Origin: Ovis canadensis
Taxonomy: Eukaryota; Chordata; Mammalia; Artiodactyla; Bovidae
DNA: 64,000 bases
Reading direction: 5' to 3'
Assembly: GCF_042477335.2 (NCBI RefSeq)
Contig: NC_091246.1
Coordinates: 18,411,001 to 18,475,000, forward strand
A model generated the notes under the pieces. That model worked only from the letters and a program-made list of their open reading frames with translations. It did no database searches and had not been told where the DNA came from. Of the stretch, positions 23,420 to 34,526 are shown piece by piece (the first letter of the stretch is position 1; every line of letters starts with the position of its first letter). Both the position numbers and the translations under genes were made by a program.

Positions 23420-23684
23420 ATGTACTAGGTAAAAAAAAATAATAGTAAGCTCATTATACTATCTTAAAGTTTCTTTTAATTAAGTAATACCAGTGAAAAG
23501 TACAGCATAAGATTGTCTCTCACTGCCTCATTCAGGTACAGACACCCATGAATCATTGCTTAACTTATTTATTTTCAAAAACCAGAGAGCAAATAAGGAA
23601 GGCAGTAGGTGGAAGAGGCAGTATAATTTAATTAATTTATAAGACATCTTTGTGGTGTGCTAGGTGTCTTATATATACCATCTT
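23420..23684. other. unique AT-rich DNA
   Basis: Nothing was recognised. Confidence 0.4.
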
Positions 23685-23845
23685 TAAAAAAATTTTATTT
23701 TTTAATTGAAGGATAATTACTTTATGAATTTTGTTGTTTTCTGTCAAACCTCAACATGAATCAACCATAGGTATACATACATCCCCTCCCTTTTGAACCT
23801 CCCTCCCATATCCTTCCCCATTCCACCCCTCTAGGTTGATACACC
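23685..23845 (-). mobile_element. L1 3' UTR fragment
   Basis: The reversed L1 end begins 'ttaattgaaggataattact' and runs to 'cccctctaggttgatac'. It is diverged from the L1_BT type. Confidence 0.75.
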
Positions 23846-24774
23846 ATCTTTTAAAATTTGTTTCATTAATTAATAATGATAGATAGTGTAATGAAGTGCT
23901 GACTCGGAGTTGATTTCTTCTTTAATTTATTCAACACTGTGGATGTATCTTGTGTGGACTAGGGATTCATTATAGATATGAGATTTTCCCTACTCTTAAG
24001 GATTATCACCAGATAATGTTGTAAGATAGATGAGAAAACTCAGGCTTGAATAAAGATCACACAGGTCATATATGGTGGCCAAGACTTGAGCCTGTATTCC
24101 CTACATTACTTTTAGAATATGTTTGAAGAATAAGCTAAATATGAGCAAATATTTCAGGAAGACAAGAATAATTGTGAGAAATTCTTAAAAAGAAAAATAA
24201 AAGGCTGTCTATTAGTCTTACTTCCATTTCTCTGAAGGAGTATTACAATTTTGATTCTTAACTTTTATTTTGAATCAGAGGAATCTTTCCATTTGTGCTG
24301 CAAACTGAATTTCTTTCATGGCAAAACAAAACAACAAAAAATCTTTATCTTCTATAGACGTTTGACAACATTCTTATCACCAGCATATATGTGGAATTAA
24401 CTTAAAATTTGTTCTTAAAAGTAAAACCTGAGTTTATAGTGCAGAATTAGAGTGGAAATATAAAATAAGAGGGTCAATGAGATCTTAAGAAACACCACCA
24501 TGTACTATAACTCCTTAGTCAATCAAAGGGAAAAATTTTAACTTCTTCGGCATGTTCTACTCAGTTGTTTATCTTCCTTTGTTTTATGTTCCCTCCATAT
24601 AAAGATTATGTTCGATTTTATAAAAATATTTGGAATTGTGGTTTGGGGGATTAAATAATATATAAATTTTTCTTATTGTGCAATATTTTAGATACTTAGA
24701 TTTATATTTATACTATTTTTTTCATTTTAACTAATTCAGTGGTTAATGATGGCCTACTATTTTTAATTAATTTG
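23846..24774. other. mostly unique DNA with a MIR-like piece
   Basis: At 24010-24125 the order 'gatgagaaaactcaggcttg', 'gatcacacaggtcatat' and 'agacttgagcctgtattccc' is that of a decayed MIR on the plus strand. The remainder is unassigned. Confidence 0.5.
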
Positions 24775-24808
24775 GCACTACATTGTGGTTGGAGAAGATG
24801 CTTGGCAT

Positions 24809-25550
24809 TGAAAGGTTGTTGTTGAATCACAACGCCAGGATTCTTGGCCCCCGGAGGAGAAGAATTTAATCCGGGGCCAGAGACGAGGCTTGATTGCTCA
24901 GAGCTTTTGTGTAATAAAGTTTTATTAAAGTATAAAGGAGATAGAGAAAGCTTCTGACATAGGCATCAGAAGGGAGCAGAAAGAGTACCCCCCTGCTAAT
25001 CTTTAGCTGGATGTTATATAGTCACCAGCAGTCTGTTAATGAAAGAAAGGACTGTCTCAAAACTTAGAATGGCACCAGCCACCATACCCATAAGATGTAT
25101 TTTAGGATAATCTTGGCTCCAAATGGTTCATCTTGGGCCATAAAAGGATTAACTTGAATCTTGAAGAAGGGCAGAGCACCATACAAATAGTGTTATTTAC
25201 ATAGATTAGAGGAACAATATCAGAGTATAACATACTGGTTTATCAAGTAGGTTCTGAGTCAAAAGGCAGAACCGACTTGAAGACAGAGTTTGGGGTAAAT
25301 GCATAGTACATTAGCATAGCTTAAGATAGACATTTCCATAAGCAAAAGGCATTGGTTAACTTCAGGTGAAACCAGGTGTCATGGCAACACAGAATTTTAA
25401 GAGAAACCTCCTTTTAAATTTGTATAGAGAAGGAAAAAAAATATCGCTAGTTTGTTTCTTCCTGCCTCTTAAGGAGATAAAAATGTCTGACACTTGTAGG
25501 CTATTTCCTCCATTTGGAGACCCCTGGCCTTCCTGCCTGTTACCCTCTTA
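24809..25550 (-). mobile_element. solo LTR of a ruminant endogenous retrovirus
   Basis: This is a lone LTR fossil of about 740 bp, read on the reverse strand, with no internal retroviral region beside it. It interrupts the ORF2 text of the surrounding L1, which is continuous across it apart from a short repeat (gcat at 24805-24808 and 25551-25554) that fits a 4-bp target duplication. A polyadenylation-type AATAAA lies on the reverse strand near 24925, marking the R/U5 side towards the left end. It is younger than the host L1 and is probably restricted to ruminants. It looks like a BTLTR1-type element, but the family name is unverified. Confidence 0.6.
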
Positions 25551-25559
25551 GCATGATTT

Positions 25560-26222
25560 CAATTTTCTTAAATTTACTGAGGTTTTATTTGTGACCCAAG
25601 ATGTGGTCTATCATGGAGAATGTTTCATGTGCACTTGCGTGAAGGTGTGTTCTGCGTTTGTATGCAATGTCCTAAAGATATCAATGAGACCCATCTGATC
25701 TAATATATCATTTAAGACTTGTGTTTCTTTATTCATTTTCTGTTTTGATGAAATGTCCATTGGTGTGAGCGGGGTGTTAAACTCTCCTACTATTATTGTG
25801 TTACTGTCAATTTCTCCTTATATATATGTTAGTGTTTGTGTTATGGATTGAGGTGCTCCTATGTTGGGTGCATAGATATCTACAATTGTTATGTCTTCCT
25901 CTTGGATTGATCGCTTGATCATTATGTAGTGTCCTTCCTTATCTCTTGTAACCTTTATTTTAAGGTCTATTTTGTCTGATATGAGGATTGCTACTCCAGC
26001 TTTCTTTTGCTTCCCATCTGCATGGAGTATATATTTCCATTGTCTCACTTTCAATCTGTATGTGTCTTGAGGTCTGATATGGGCTTCATGTAGACAGTAT
26101 ATATATGTGTCTTGCTTTTGTATCCATTCAGCCAGTCTGTGTCTTTTGGCTAGAGCGCTTAATCCATTTACATTTAAAGCAATTATTGTTATATATGTTC
26201 CCATTGCCATTTTCTTAATCAT
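25560..26222 (-). pseudogene. L1 ORF2 N-terminus (endonuclease domain)
   Basis: The frame 26222-25818 is open for 134 codons. It contains the typical start ITIIALNVNGLSALAKRHRL, then LAEWIQKQDTYIYCLHEAHI and later ITIVDIYAPNIG, all from the apurinic endonuclease of L1. Similar text continues in other frames to about 25560. The reverse transcriptase is absent. Confidence 0.85.
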
Positions 26223-26282
26223 TTGGGGTTGATTTTGTAGATCCTCTTTCTTCTGTTGTATTTCTTGACAATATAAGTCCCT

Positions 26283-27170
26283 TTAAATTCGTTGTAAAAC
26301 TGGTTTGGTGGTACTGAATTCTCTTAACTTTTGCTTGTCTGAAAAGCTTTTTATTTCCCCATCAACTTTGAATGGGATTGTTGCTAGGCACAGTAATCTT
26401 GGTTGTAGATTTTTCCTTTTCAGTACTTTAAATATATCCTGCCATTCCCTTCTGGCCTGAAGAGTCTCTGCTGAAAGATCAGCTGTTAAGCATATGGGGT
26501 TTCCCTTGTATGTTACTTGTTGCTTCTCTCTTGCTGCTTTTAATATTCTTTCTTTGTGTTTAGTCTTTGTTAGTTTGATTAGTATGTGTCTTGGCATATT
26601 TCTCCTTTGGTTTATCCTGTATGGGACCCTTTGTCCCTGTTGGACTTGATTAACTATTTCCTTTTCCATGTTGGGGAAATTTTCAACTATAATCTCTTCG
26701 AAAATTTTCTCATAATCCTTCTTTTTCTCTTCTTCTTCTGGGACCCCTATTATTCGAATGTTCGTGCATTTGATATTGTCCCAGAAGTCTCTGAGACTTC
26801 CTCAGCTCTTTTCATTCTTTTTACTTTATTCTGCTCTTTAGAAATTATTTCTACCATTTTATCTTCCTGCTCACTGATTTGTTCTTCCACTTCAGATATT
26901 CTGCTATTGATTCCTTCTAGAGTATTTTCAATTTCAGTAATAGTGTTCTTTGTCTATGTGTGTTTATTCTTTAATTCTTCTAGGTCTTTGTTAATTGATT
27001 CCTGCATTTTCTCTTCAAAGTTTTTTTTTTTTTTTAGAATCATCTTTACTATCGTTATTCTGAATTCTTTTTCTGGTAGTTTGCCTATTTCCTCTTCATT
27101 TATTTGGACTTCTGTGTTTCTAGTTTGTTCCTTCATTTGTGCAGAATTTCTATGCCTTTCAGTATTGTTT
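26283..27170 (-). pseudogene. L1 ORF1 (nucleic acid chaperone) remnant
   Basis: The C-terminal part 26669-26283 is open for 128 codons and shows RHILIKLTKTKHKERILKAA and LSAETLQARREWQDIFKVL, which are RNA-binding and C-terminal domain text of L1 ORF1. The N-terminal coiled-coil part (27136-26954) carries a lysine run made by a poly-T tract near 27022-27035. The two parts are not in one continuous frame. Confidence 0.8.
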
Positions 27171-27288
27171 TGTTTTGTTTTAAGTGATTGTGTTTGAGGT
27201 CTCCTTTCCCAGGCTTCACAAAGTTGAATTCTTTCTTTGAAGCAGGTTGAATTCTTTCTTCCTTTTGGTTTCTGCCCTCTTAAGTTTC

Positions 27289-29560
27289 AGTTCAGTTCAC
27301 TTGGTCAGTCGTGTCCAACTCTGCGACCCCATGAATCGCAGCACGCCAGGCCTCCCTGTCCGTAACCATCTCCCGGAGTTCACTCAGACTCACGTCCATC
27401 AAGTCCGTGATGCCATCCAGCCATCTCATCCTGGGTCGTCCCCTTCTCCTCCTGCCCCCAATCCCTCCTAGCATCAGAGTTTTTTCCAATGAGTCAACTC
27501 TACTCATGAGGTGGCCAAAGTACTGGAGTTTCAGCTCTAGCATCATTCTTTCCAAAGAAATCCCAGGGTTGATCTCCTTCAGGATGGACTGGTTGGATCT
27601 CCTTGCAGTCCAAGGGACTCTCAAGAGTCTTCTCCAACACCACAGTTCAAAAGCATCAATTCTTTGGCTCTCAGCCTTCTTCACAGTCCAACTCACATCC
27701 ATACATGACCACAGGAAAAACCATAGCCTTGACTAGATGGACCTAAGTTGGCAAAGTAATGTCTCTGCTTTTGAATATGCTATCTAGGTTGGTCATAACT
27801 TTTCTTCCAAGGAGTAAGCGTCTTTTAATTTCATGGCTGCAATCACCATCTGCAGTGATTTTGGAGCCCCCAAAAATAAAGTCTGACCCTGTTTCCACTG
27901 TTTCCCCATCTATTTCCCATAAAGTGATGGGACCAGATGCCATGATCTTCGTTTTCTGAATGTTGAGCTTTAGGCCAACTTTTTTGCTCTCCTCTTTCAC
28001 TTCCATTAAGAGGCTTTTTAGCTCCTCTTCACTTTCTGCCATCAGGGTGGTGTCATCTGCATATCTGAGGTTATTCATATTTCTCCCTGCAATCTTGATT
28101 CCAGCTTGTGTTTCTTCTGTCCAGTGTTTCTCATGATGTACTCTGCATATAAATTAAATAAGCAGGGTAACAATATATAGCCTTGATGTACTCCTTTTCC
28201 TATTTGGAACCAGTCTGTTGTTCCATGTCCAGTTCTAACTGCTGCTTCCTGACCTGCATACAGATTTCTCAAGAGGCAGGTCAGGTGGTCTGGTATTCCC
28301 ATCTCTCTCAGAATTTTCCACAGTTTATTGTGATCCACACAGTCAAAGGCTTTGGCATAGGCAATAAAGCAGAAATAGATGTTTTTCTGGCACTCTCTTG
28401 CTTTTTCCACAATCCAGCGGATGTTGGCAATTTGATCTCTGGTTCCTCTGCCTTTTCTAAAACCAGCTTGAACATCTGGGAGTTCATGGGTCATGTATTG
28501 CTGAAGCCTGGCTTGGAGAATATTGAGCATTACTTTACTAGCATGTGAAATGAGTGCAATTGTGCGGTAGTTCGAACAGTCTTTGGCATTTCCTTTCTTC
28601 GGAATTGGAATGAAAACTGACCTTTTCCAGTCCTGTAGCCACTGCTGAGTTTTCCCAATTTACTGGCATATTGAGTGCAGCACTTTCACAGCATCATCTT
28701 TCAGGATTTGAAACAGCTCAATTGAAATTCCATCACCTCCACTAGCTTTGTTGATAGTGATGCTTTCTAAGGCCCACTTGACTTCACATTCCAGGATGTC
28801 TGGCTCTAGATGAGTGATCACATCATCATGATTATCTGGGTCGTGAAGATCTTTTTTGTACAGTTCTTCCATGATTTCTTGCCACCTCTTCTTAATATCT
28901 TCTGCTTCTCTTAGGTCCATACCATTTCTGTCCTTTATTGAGCCCATCTTTGCATGAAATGTTCCCTTGGTGTCTCTCATTTTCTTGAAGAGATCTCTAG
29001 TCTTTCCCATTCTGTTGTTTTCCTCTATTTCTTTGCATTGATCGCTGAAGAAGGCTTTCTTATCTCTTCTTGCTATTCTTTGGAACTCTGCATTTAGATG
29101 CCTATATTTTCCTTTTCTCCTTTGCTTTTTGCCTCTCTTCTTTTCACAGCTATTTGTAAGGCCTCCCCAGACAGCCATTTTGGTGTTTTGCATTTCTTTT
29201 CCATGGGGATGGTCTTGATCCCTGTCTCCTATACAATGTCACGAACTTCATTCCATAGTTCATCAGGCACTCTATCTTTCAGATCTAGGCCCTTAAATCT
29301 ATTTCTCACTTCCACTGTATAATCATAAGGGATTTGATTTAGGTCATACCAGAATGGTCTAGTGGTTTTCCCTACTTTCTTCAATTTAAGTCTGAATTTG
29401 GTAATAAGGAGTTCATGATCTGAGCCACAGTCAGCTCCTGGTCTTGTTTTTGTTGACTGTATAGAGCTTCTCCATCTTTGGCTGCATAGAATATAATCAA
29501 TCTGATTTCGGTTTGGTCCAATGGTTTGTGTAAACTTCCTATAGGGTGAGATTTGTGTTG
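27289..29560 (-). mobile_element. BovB LINE, 5'-truncated, long
   Basis: On the reverse strand it runs from the end of the endonuclease (GPNRNQIDYILCSQRWRSSI near 29510) through the linker (frame 29193-28660, 177 codons: MAVWGGLTNSCEKKRGKKQR), the reverse transcriptase (28530-28075 with FIAYAKAFDCVDHNKLW), YADDTTLMAES (28078-27990) and the C-terminal region to the tgaac tail at 27289. Several frame breaks are present. It lies in the 5' UTR of the surrounding L1. Confidence 0.92.
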
Positions 29561-30000
29561 AGTTTTTGTTTGGTTGTTTGTTTGCTTTTCTTCTGATGAG
29601 CAAGGCTGAGTGAAGTGGTAATCCTCTGCTGATGATTGGGTTTGTATTTTTGTTTTGTTTGTTGTTTAGTTGAGGCATCCTGCCTAGGGTGCTATTGGTG
29701 GTTGGGTGGTGCCAGGTCTTATATTCCAGTGGTTTCCTTTGTGTGAGTTCTCACTATTTGATACCCCCTAGGGTTAGTTCTCTGGTAGTCTGGGGTCTTG
29801 GAGTTAGTGCTCCCACTCTAAAGGCACAGGGCTTGATCTCTAGTCAGGAGCAAAGATTCCACAAGTGGTTTGTTATGGCATTAAGTGAGATTAAACAAAT
29901 ATCCAAAAACTGAGAAAGCAAAGATGAACCCCAGACAAATGGCAGTTACAAAATTAGGCAAATAACAATTAAAATAATGGAATATACACATATATATGTA

Positions 30001-30492
30001 CACCCATGAACAAAGTCAAGACAGTCCAACAAAATTAAAGTACAGTAGATTGACCTGGCAGACAAAGGAAATCAAAAATTATAATTAGCAGTTAAGAACA
30101 AAACTAACTTAAGCACAAACTGGAAAACAAAACTAAAGCAAGACACCAAGGGGGGAATAAAGGAAGGAAAACAAAACTAAAAATATGTTGAGAGGAAAGA
30201 AAAGAAAGAAAGAATATATATGCAGTTAAACAGAGGTAGATGAAGAAGATTTATATACATTAAGGATTAACTGCAAGAGGAAAAGAATAGTAGGAAAGGC
30301 AAACAAAGGAATAAATGTATAAAAAGTATAATAGGTTTAAAAAATTAAAAGTTAAAGTTATAGAAAAGAAAAAAAAACCAACAAAATTCGGAAGAAGTTA
30401 AAAAGAAGGAAAACTCCACAGAACTGCAAAAGCCCAATGTAGAGGCAGAGGTTTATAACAGCAAGGGAAATTGTGACTGGATACATACCCAT
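30001..30492 (-). repeat. L1 5' UTR monomer, copy 1
   Basis: The A-rich unit begins 'tacacccatgaacaaagtca' and ends 'gcaagggaaattgtgactgg' plus a short spacer. The same order of motifs recurs at 31362-31845. Confidence 0.8.
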
Positions 30493-31361
30493 CAGTTCAG
30501 TTCAGTTGCTCAGTCGTGTCCGACTCTTTGCGACCCCATGAATTGCAGCACGCCAGGCCTCCCTGCCCATCACCAACTCCCAGAGTTCACTCAGATTCAC
30601 GTCCATCGAGTCGGTAATGCCATCCAGCCATCTCATCCTGGGTCGTCCCCTTTTCCTCCTGCCCCCAATCCTTCCCAGCATCAGAGTCTTTTCCAATGAG
30701 TCAACTGTACTCATGAGGTGGCCAAAGTACTGGAGTTTCAGCTCTAGCATCATGCCTTCCAAAGAAATCCCAGGGCTGATCTCCTTCAGAATGGACTGGT
30801 TGGATCTCCTTGCAGTCCAAGGGACTCTCAAGAGTCTTCTCCAGCACTACAGTTCAAAAGCATCAATTCTTCAGCGCTCAGCCTTCTTCACAGTCCAACT
30901 CTCACATCCATACATGACCACAGGAAAAACCGTAGCCTTGACTAGATGGACCTTAGTCGGCAAAGTAATGTCTCTGCTTTTGAATGTGCTATCTAGGTTG
31001 GTCATAACTTTTCTTCCAAGGAGTAAGCGCCTTTTAATTTCATGGCTGCCATCACCATCTGCAGTGATTTTGGAGCCCCAAAAAGTAAAGTCTGACACTG
31101 TTCCACTGTTTCCCCATCTATTTCACATGAAGTGATGGGACCGGATGCCATGATCTTAGTTTTCTGAATGTTGAGCTTTAAGCCAACTTTTTCACTCTCC
31201 ACTTTCACTTTTATCAAGAGGCTTTTTATTTCCTCTTCACTTTCTGCCATCAGGGTGTTGTCATCTGCATATTTGAGGTTATTGATATTTCTCCTGGCAA
31301 TCTTGATTCCAGCTTGTGTTTCTTCCAGTCCAGCATTTCTCATGATGTACTCTGCATGTAC
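30493..31361 (-). mobile_element. BovB LINE 3' third between two L1 monomers
   Basis: It has the reversed tail at 30493-30510 and ends at the complement of the EYIMRNAGLEETQAGIKI text near 31340. The catalytic text reads YADDNTLMAES here. The neighbours tacccat (30486-30492) and tacccat (about 31359-31365) may be the target site duplication. Confidence 0.9.
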
Positions 31362-31845
31362 CCATAGGCAAAATCAAAACAGTCCAACAAAAATAAAGTA
31401 TGATAGATTGACATGGCGATAAAAAGAAACAAAATATTATATCTACCAGAACAAAACTAATTAAAGCACACGGTGAAAAACAAAACTAAAGCAAGGTGCC
31501 ATTTGGGGAATAAAGCCATGAAAATAACACTAACAAATATCTTGAGAGGAAAGGAGAGTAAGGAAACAAAGAAAGGATAGCTATGCAAAGTTAAATAGAG
31601 GTAGGAAAAGAAGAATTATATATGTTAAAGATTAACTGCAAGGGGAAAAGAATAGTAGGAAAATCATACAAAGGAATAAATGTAGAAAAAATAATAATAG
31701 GTTTAAAAAATTAAAATTTAAAAAAAGAGAGAAGAAAAAAATAAAAAAGAGGAAAACTCCACAGAACTGCAAATACCCAATGTAGAGGCAGAGATTTGTG
31801 ACAACAATAAAAAATGTGACTGAGGAAAAAAAAAAAAAGCTCAAA
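31362..31845 (-). repeat. L1 5' UTR monomer, copy 2
   Basis: It repeats the order of copy 1: 'aaacagtccaacaaaaataa', 'gaaaaacaaaactaaagcaa', 'ggggaaaagaatagtaggaa' and 'cccaatgtagaggcagag'. Base differences between the two copies are scattered, so the duplication is not very recent. Confidence 0.8.
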
Positions 31846-32228
31846 AGCTTAACTGGATTTCTTAGTGCATGTAAAGTCAACAAGTACAAAAGAGGGTGGA
31901 AAAAAGGGAAATAAAGGAAAAAACAATCCAAAAGAATCTACTGAACAAGTCAAAAAATAAGAATAATAAAATGTTTTTCTTGAGGCACTGCTGCCAGAGT
32001 CCTTTCCCTTGCTGGAAGTCACAGTCCCCCTTACCTCCCTAGGACTCCCTCCAACACTGTGCTGATCTTTGGCCCTGCTGTGGGGGCTCTCAGATTCTAA
32101 TCTGGTCCTACTCCTCTGTGTTCCTGCCTCCAGTGTCCACAGCTATTAGAAATAGTGCATTTTCTTTTGTGAGAGCTCTCTTTTCTGGCCTTTTATATAT
32201 TCCATAGACACAGAGTCTGCTTAGTTGG

Positions 32229-32429
32229 TCATTTGGATTTAATCTGCAGCTGGTGGGAAGGTTTTGGGTCTTCTTTGTTAGCTGCACTGCCCTTGGGTTT
32301 CAATAGTGGTTTTATTTCCTCCTCTACATGTGAGTCATCCACTGGGGTTTGCTCCTGAGGCTGCCCTGGAGGACTTGGGTTTACCCCTGTGAGGGCCAGG
32401 TGTGGAGGTGGTGCAGCTGATTGGGTCAC
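32229..32429 (-). other. 66-codon sense ORF in the L1 5' UTR
   Basis: The frame has the same orientation as L1 ORF1. It encodes a proline-rich then charged peptide (APPPHLALTGVNPSPPGQPQ near the start, lysine-rich end) with no family I recognise. It may be a chance or an upstream frame. Confidence 0.3.
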
Positions 32430-32519
32430 AGGGATTCTGCCACAGCAAGTACTCAGGGGAGTTGGCGGCTAGGGCAGCAGGAAATATAGTGCTCTAGAAG
32501 GGTACGGCAACCAGCATTG

Positions 32520-32626
32520 GCCAATATGCTCAGTATTCTTGCCTGGAGAACCCTCCTCTCTGACAGAGAAGCCTGGCAGTCCACAGTCTACAGGATCGTA
32601 AAGAGTCAGACATGACTGAAGCGACC
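32520..32626 (+). mobile_element. Bov-A SINE-like cassette inside the L1 5' UTR
   Basis: The text 'cagtattcttgcctggagaa' through 'cagacatgactgaagcgacc' is Bov-A body sequence, antisense to the surrounding L1. It lies without a break or tail in L1 5' UTR text, and I recall similar text in other L1_BT 5' UTRs. It is therefore probably part of that L1 family rather than a private insertion. Confidence 0.6.
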
Positions 32627-32937
32627 CTGTGTACATAGACACAAGATTATTTTTGCCTGTGGCAGCTCTGTCCCTGTGACAGTTGAGCATGAAGGTGGAG
32701 CAGCTACTTGGCTTGCAGGGACCCTGGAGGTGCCAAGTGTACAGGGACATGGACTGCCTGTGCCACAGGAGTTATGTCCCTATCAGAGTCTTTTCTCAAG
32801 CTTCTTGTAGTTGGCGATCAGAAGGCCTCTTTAGCCAGTCTTTCTCCGAACCCTACTTTAAAAAAAATTTTTTTTAAATTGGGGGATAATTGCTTTCCAA
32901 TTCTGTATTGATTTTTACCATATGTGCATGCATCCTA

Positions 32938-33110
32938 AGTCTCCTCAGTCGTGTCTGACTCTTTGTGACCCCATGGACTGTCAGGCTCCTCTGTCCTGGG
33001 TTGCCATGCCCTCCTCCACGGGATCTTCCCCACCCAGGGATCAAACCCAAGTTCTCCAAAGTCTCCTGCATTGGCAGGCAGATTCTTTACCACTGTGTCT
33101 CTTGGAAAGC
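32938..33110 (-). mobile_element. Bov-tA SINE
   Basis: A reversed SINE inside an L1 3' UTR: 'cagtcgtgtctgactctttg' to the tRNA-like head 'ggcaggcagattctttacca'. It is shortened internally. Confidence 0.85.
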
Positions 33111-33709
33111 TTCAGCCATAGTTTACATGTTTCCTTTCCCTCTTAAGCCTCCCTCCCACACCCTCACCCCATCCAACCCCTCTAGGTTGTCACAGAGCAC
33201 TGGTTAGGACTCCCTGTGTTATACAACATCTTCCCACTAGCTATCTGTTTTACATATGGTAATGTAATGTGTATGTTTCAGTGCTACTCCCTCAATCCAT
33301 CCACCCTCTCATTCCCCCACTGTGTCTACAGCTCTCTTCTCTTTGTTTCTGTCTCTATTCCTGCCCTGCAAATAGGTTCATCAGTACCATTTTTCTAGAT
33401 TTCATATATATGTGTTAATATACAATATTTGTTTTTCTCTTTCTGATTTAACTTTGCTGTCTATAACAAGCTCTAGTTTAATCCACTTCACTAGAATTGA
33501 CTCAAATGTATTCTTTTTTATGGCTGAGTAGTTTTCTGTTGTAATGCATTCTGCAACTTTTTTATCCATTCATATGTTAATAGACATCTATATTCTTTCC
33601 ATGTCCTGGCTATTGTAAATGAACCCTGGTGTACATTTGTCTTTTTGAATTATCGTTTTCTCAGGATATATGCCCAGCAGCTGGGATTGCTGGGTCATAT
33701 GGTAGTTTT

Positions 33710-33927
33710 GGGACTTCCCTGGTGGCTCAGATGGTAAAGCATCTGACTACAATGCAGGAGATCCAGGTTTGATCCCTGGGTTGGGAAGATCTTCTGGAGA
33801 AGGAAATGGCAACCCATTCCAGTACTCTTGCCTGGAAAATCCCATGGATGGAGGAGCCTGGTAAGCTACAGTCCATGGGGTTGCAAAGAGTCGGACATGA
33901 CTGAGCAACTTCACTTTCTTTTTTTTC
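33710..33927 (+). mobile_element. Bov-tA SINE, exact target site duplication
   Basis: Head 'ggacttccctggtggctcag', a box B-like 'ggtttgatccc' and a T-rich end. The flanks tatggtagtttt at 33698-33709 and 33928-33939 are identical, and the L1 reading continues across. Confidence 0.95.
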
Positions 33928-34235
33928 TATGGTAGTTTTATTCCTAGTTTTTTAAGGACTCTCCATATTGTTCTCCACAGTGGCTGTATCAATTTACATT
34001 CCCACCAACAGTGCCAGAAGGTTCCCTTTTCTTCACATTCTCTCCAGCGTTTATTGTTTGTAGATTTTTTGATGATGGCCATTCTGACTGGTGTGAGGTG
34101 ATAACCTCATTGTAGTTTTGATTTGCATTTCTCTAATAATGAGTGATGTTGAGCATTTTTTTCATGCATTTATTGGCCATCGGTTTGTCTTCTTTGGAGA
34201 AGTGTCTGTTTAGGTCTTCTGTCTACTTTTGATTG

Positions 34236-34526
34236 TTTTTTTTTTTTTTAATTTATTTATTTTTTTAATTTTAAAATCTTTAATTCTTGCATGCGTTCCC
34301 AAACATGACCCCCCCTCCCACCTCCCTCCCCACAACATCTCTCTGGGTCATCCCCATGCACCAGCCCCAAGCATGCTGCATCCTGCGTCAGACATGGACT
34401 GGCGATTCAATTCTTACATGATAGTATACATGTTAGAATTCCCATTCTCCCAAATCATCCCACCCTCTCCCTCTCCCTCTGAGTCCAAAAGTCCGTTATA
34501 CACATCTGTGACTTTTTTCCTGTCTA
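34236..34526 (-). mobile_element. L1_BT 3' end inserted in the older L1
   Basis: It starts with poly-T and 'aattcttgcatgcgttccca' and ends near 'cacatctgtgacttttttcc'. The host L1 ORF2 text resumes at 'ctgagctgcatgtactgctt'. No clear target site duplication was found. Confidence 0.85.

Larger units (their letters stand above)
24775..32855 (-). mobile_element. L1 (L1_BT type) 5' half: 5' UTR, ORF1, start of ORF2; 3' part missing
   Basis: On the reverse strand the order from the right is: long 5' UTR (32855 to about 27200, with inserts), ORF1 (about 27170-26283), then the ORF2 endonuclease (26222 to about 25560). The copy stops at about 24775, shortly after the endonuclease. L1 copies normally lose the 5' end, so loss of the 3' end points to a later deletion, a rearrangement or a prematurely terminated transcript. 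Younger inserts are an LTR (24809-25550) and two BovB copies (27289-29560 and 30493-31361). Confidence 0.8.

Noticed and set aside
26586-27197. 203-codon plus-strand hydrophobic frame as a membrane protein
   Set aside because: It is the antisense shadow of L1 ORF1, whose A-rich coding strand gives Phe- and Ser-rich text on the other strand.
28660-29193. 177-codon lysine-rich frame as a nuclear protein gene
   Set aside because: It is the BovB linker between endonuclease and reverse transcriptase and recurs at 8868-9209.
33710-33790. tRNA gene, from box A/B-like sequence
   Set aside because: It is the tRNA-derived head of a Bov-tA SINE and cannot form a full cloverleaf with a normal anticodon arm by eye.
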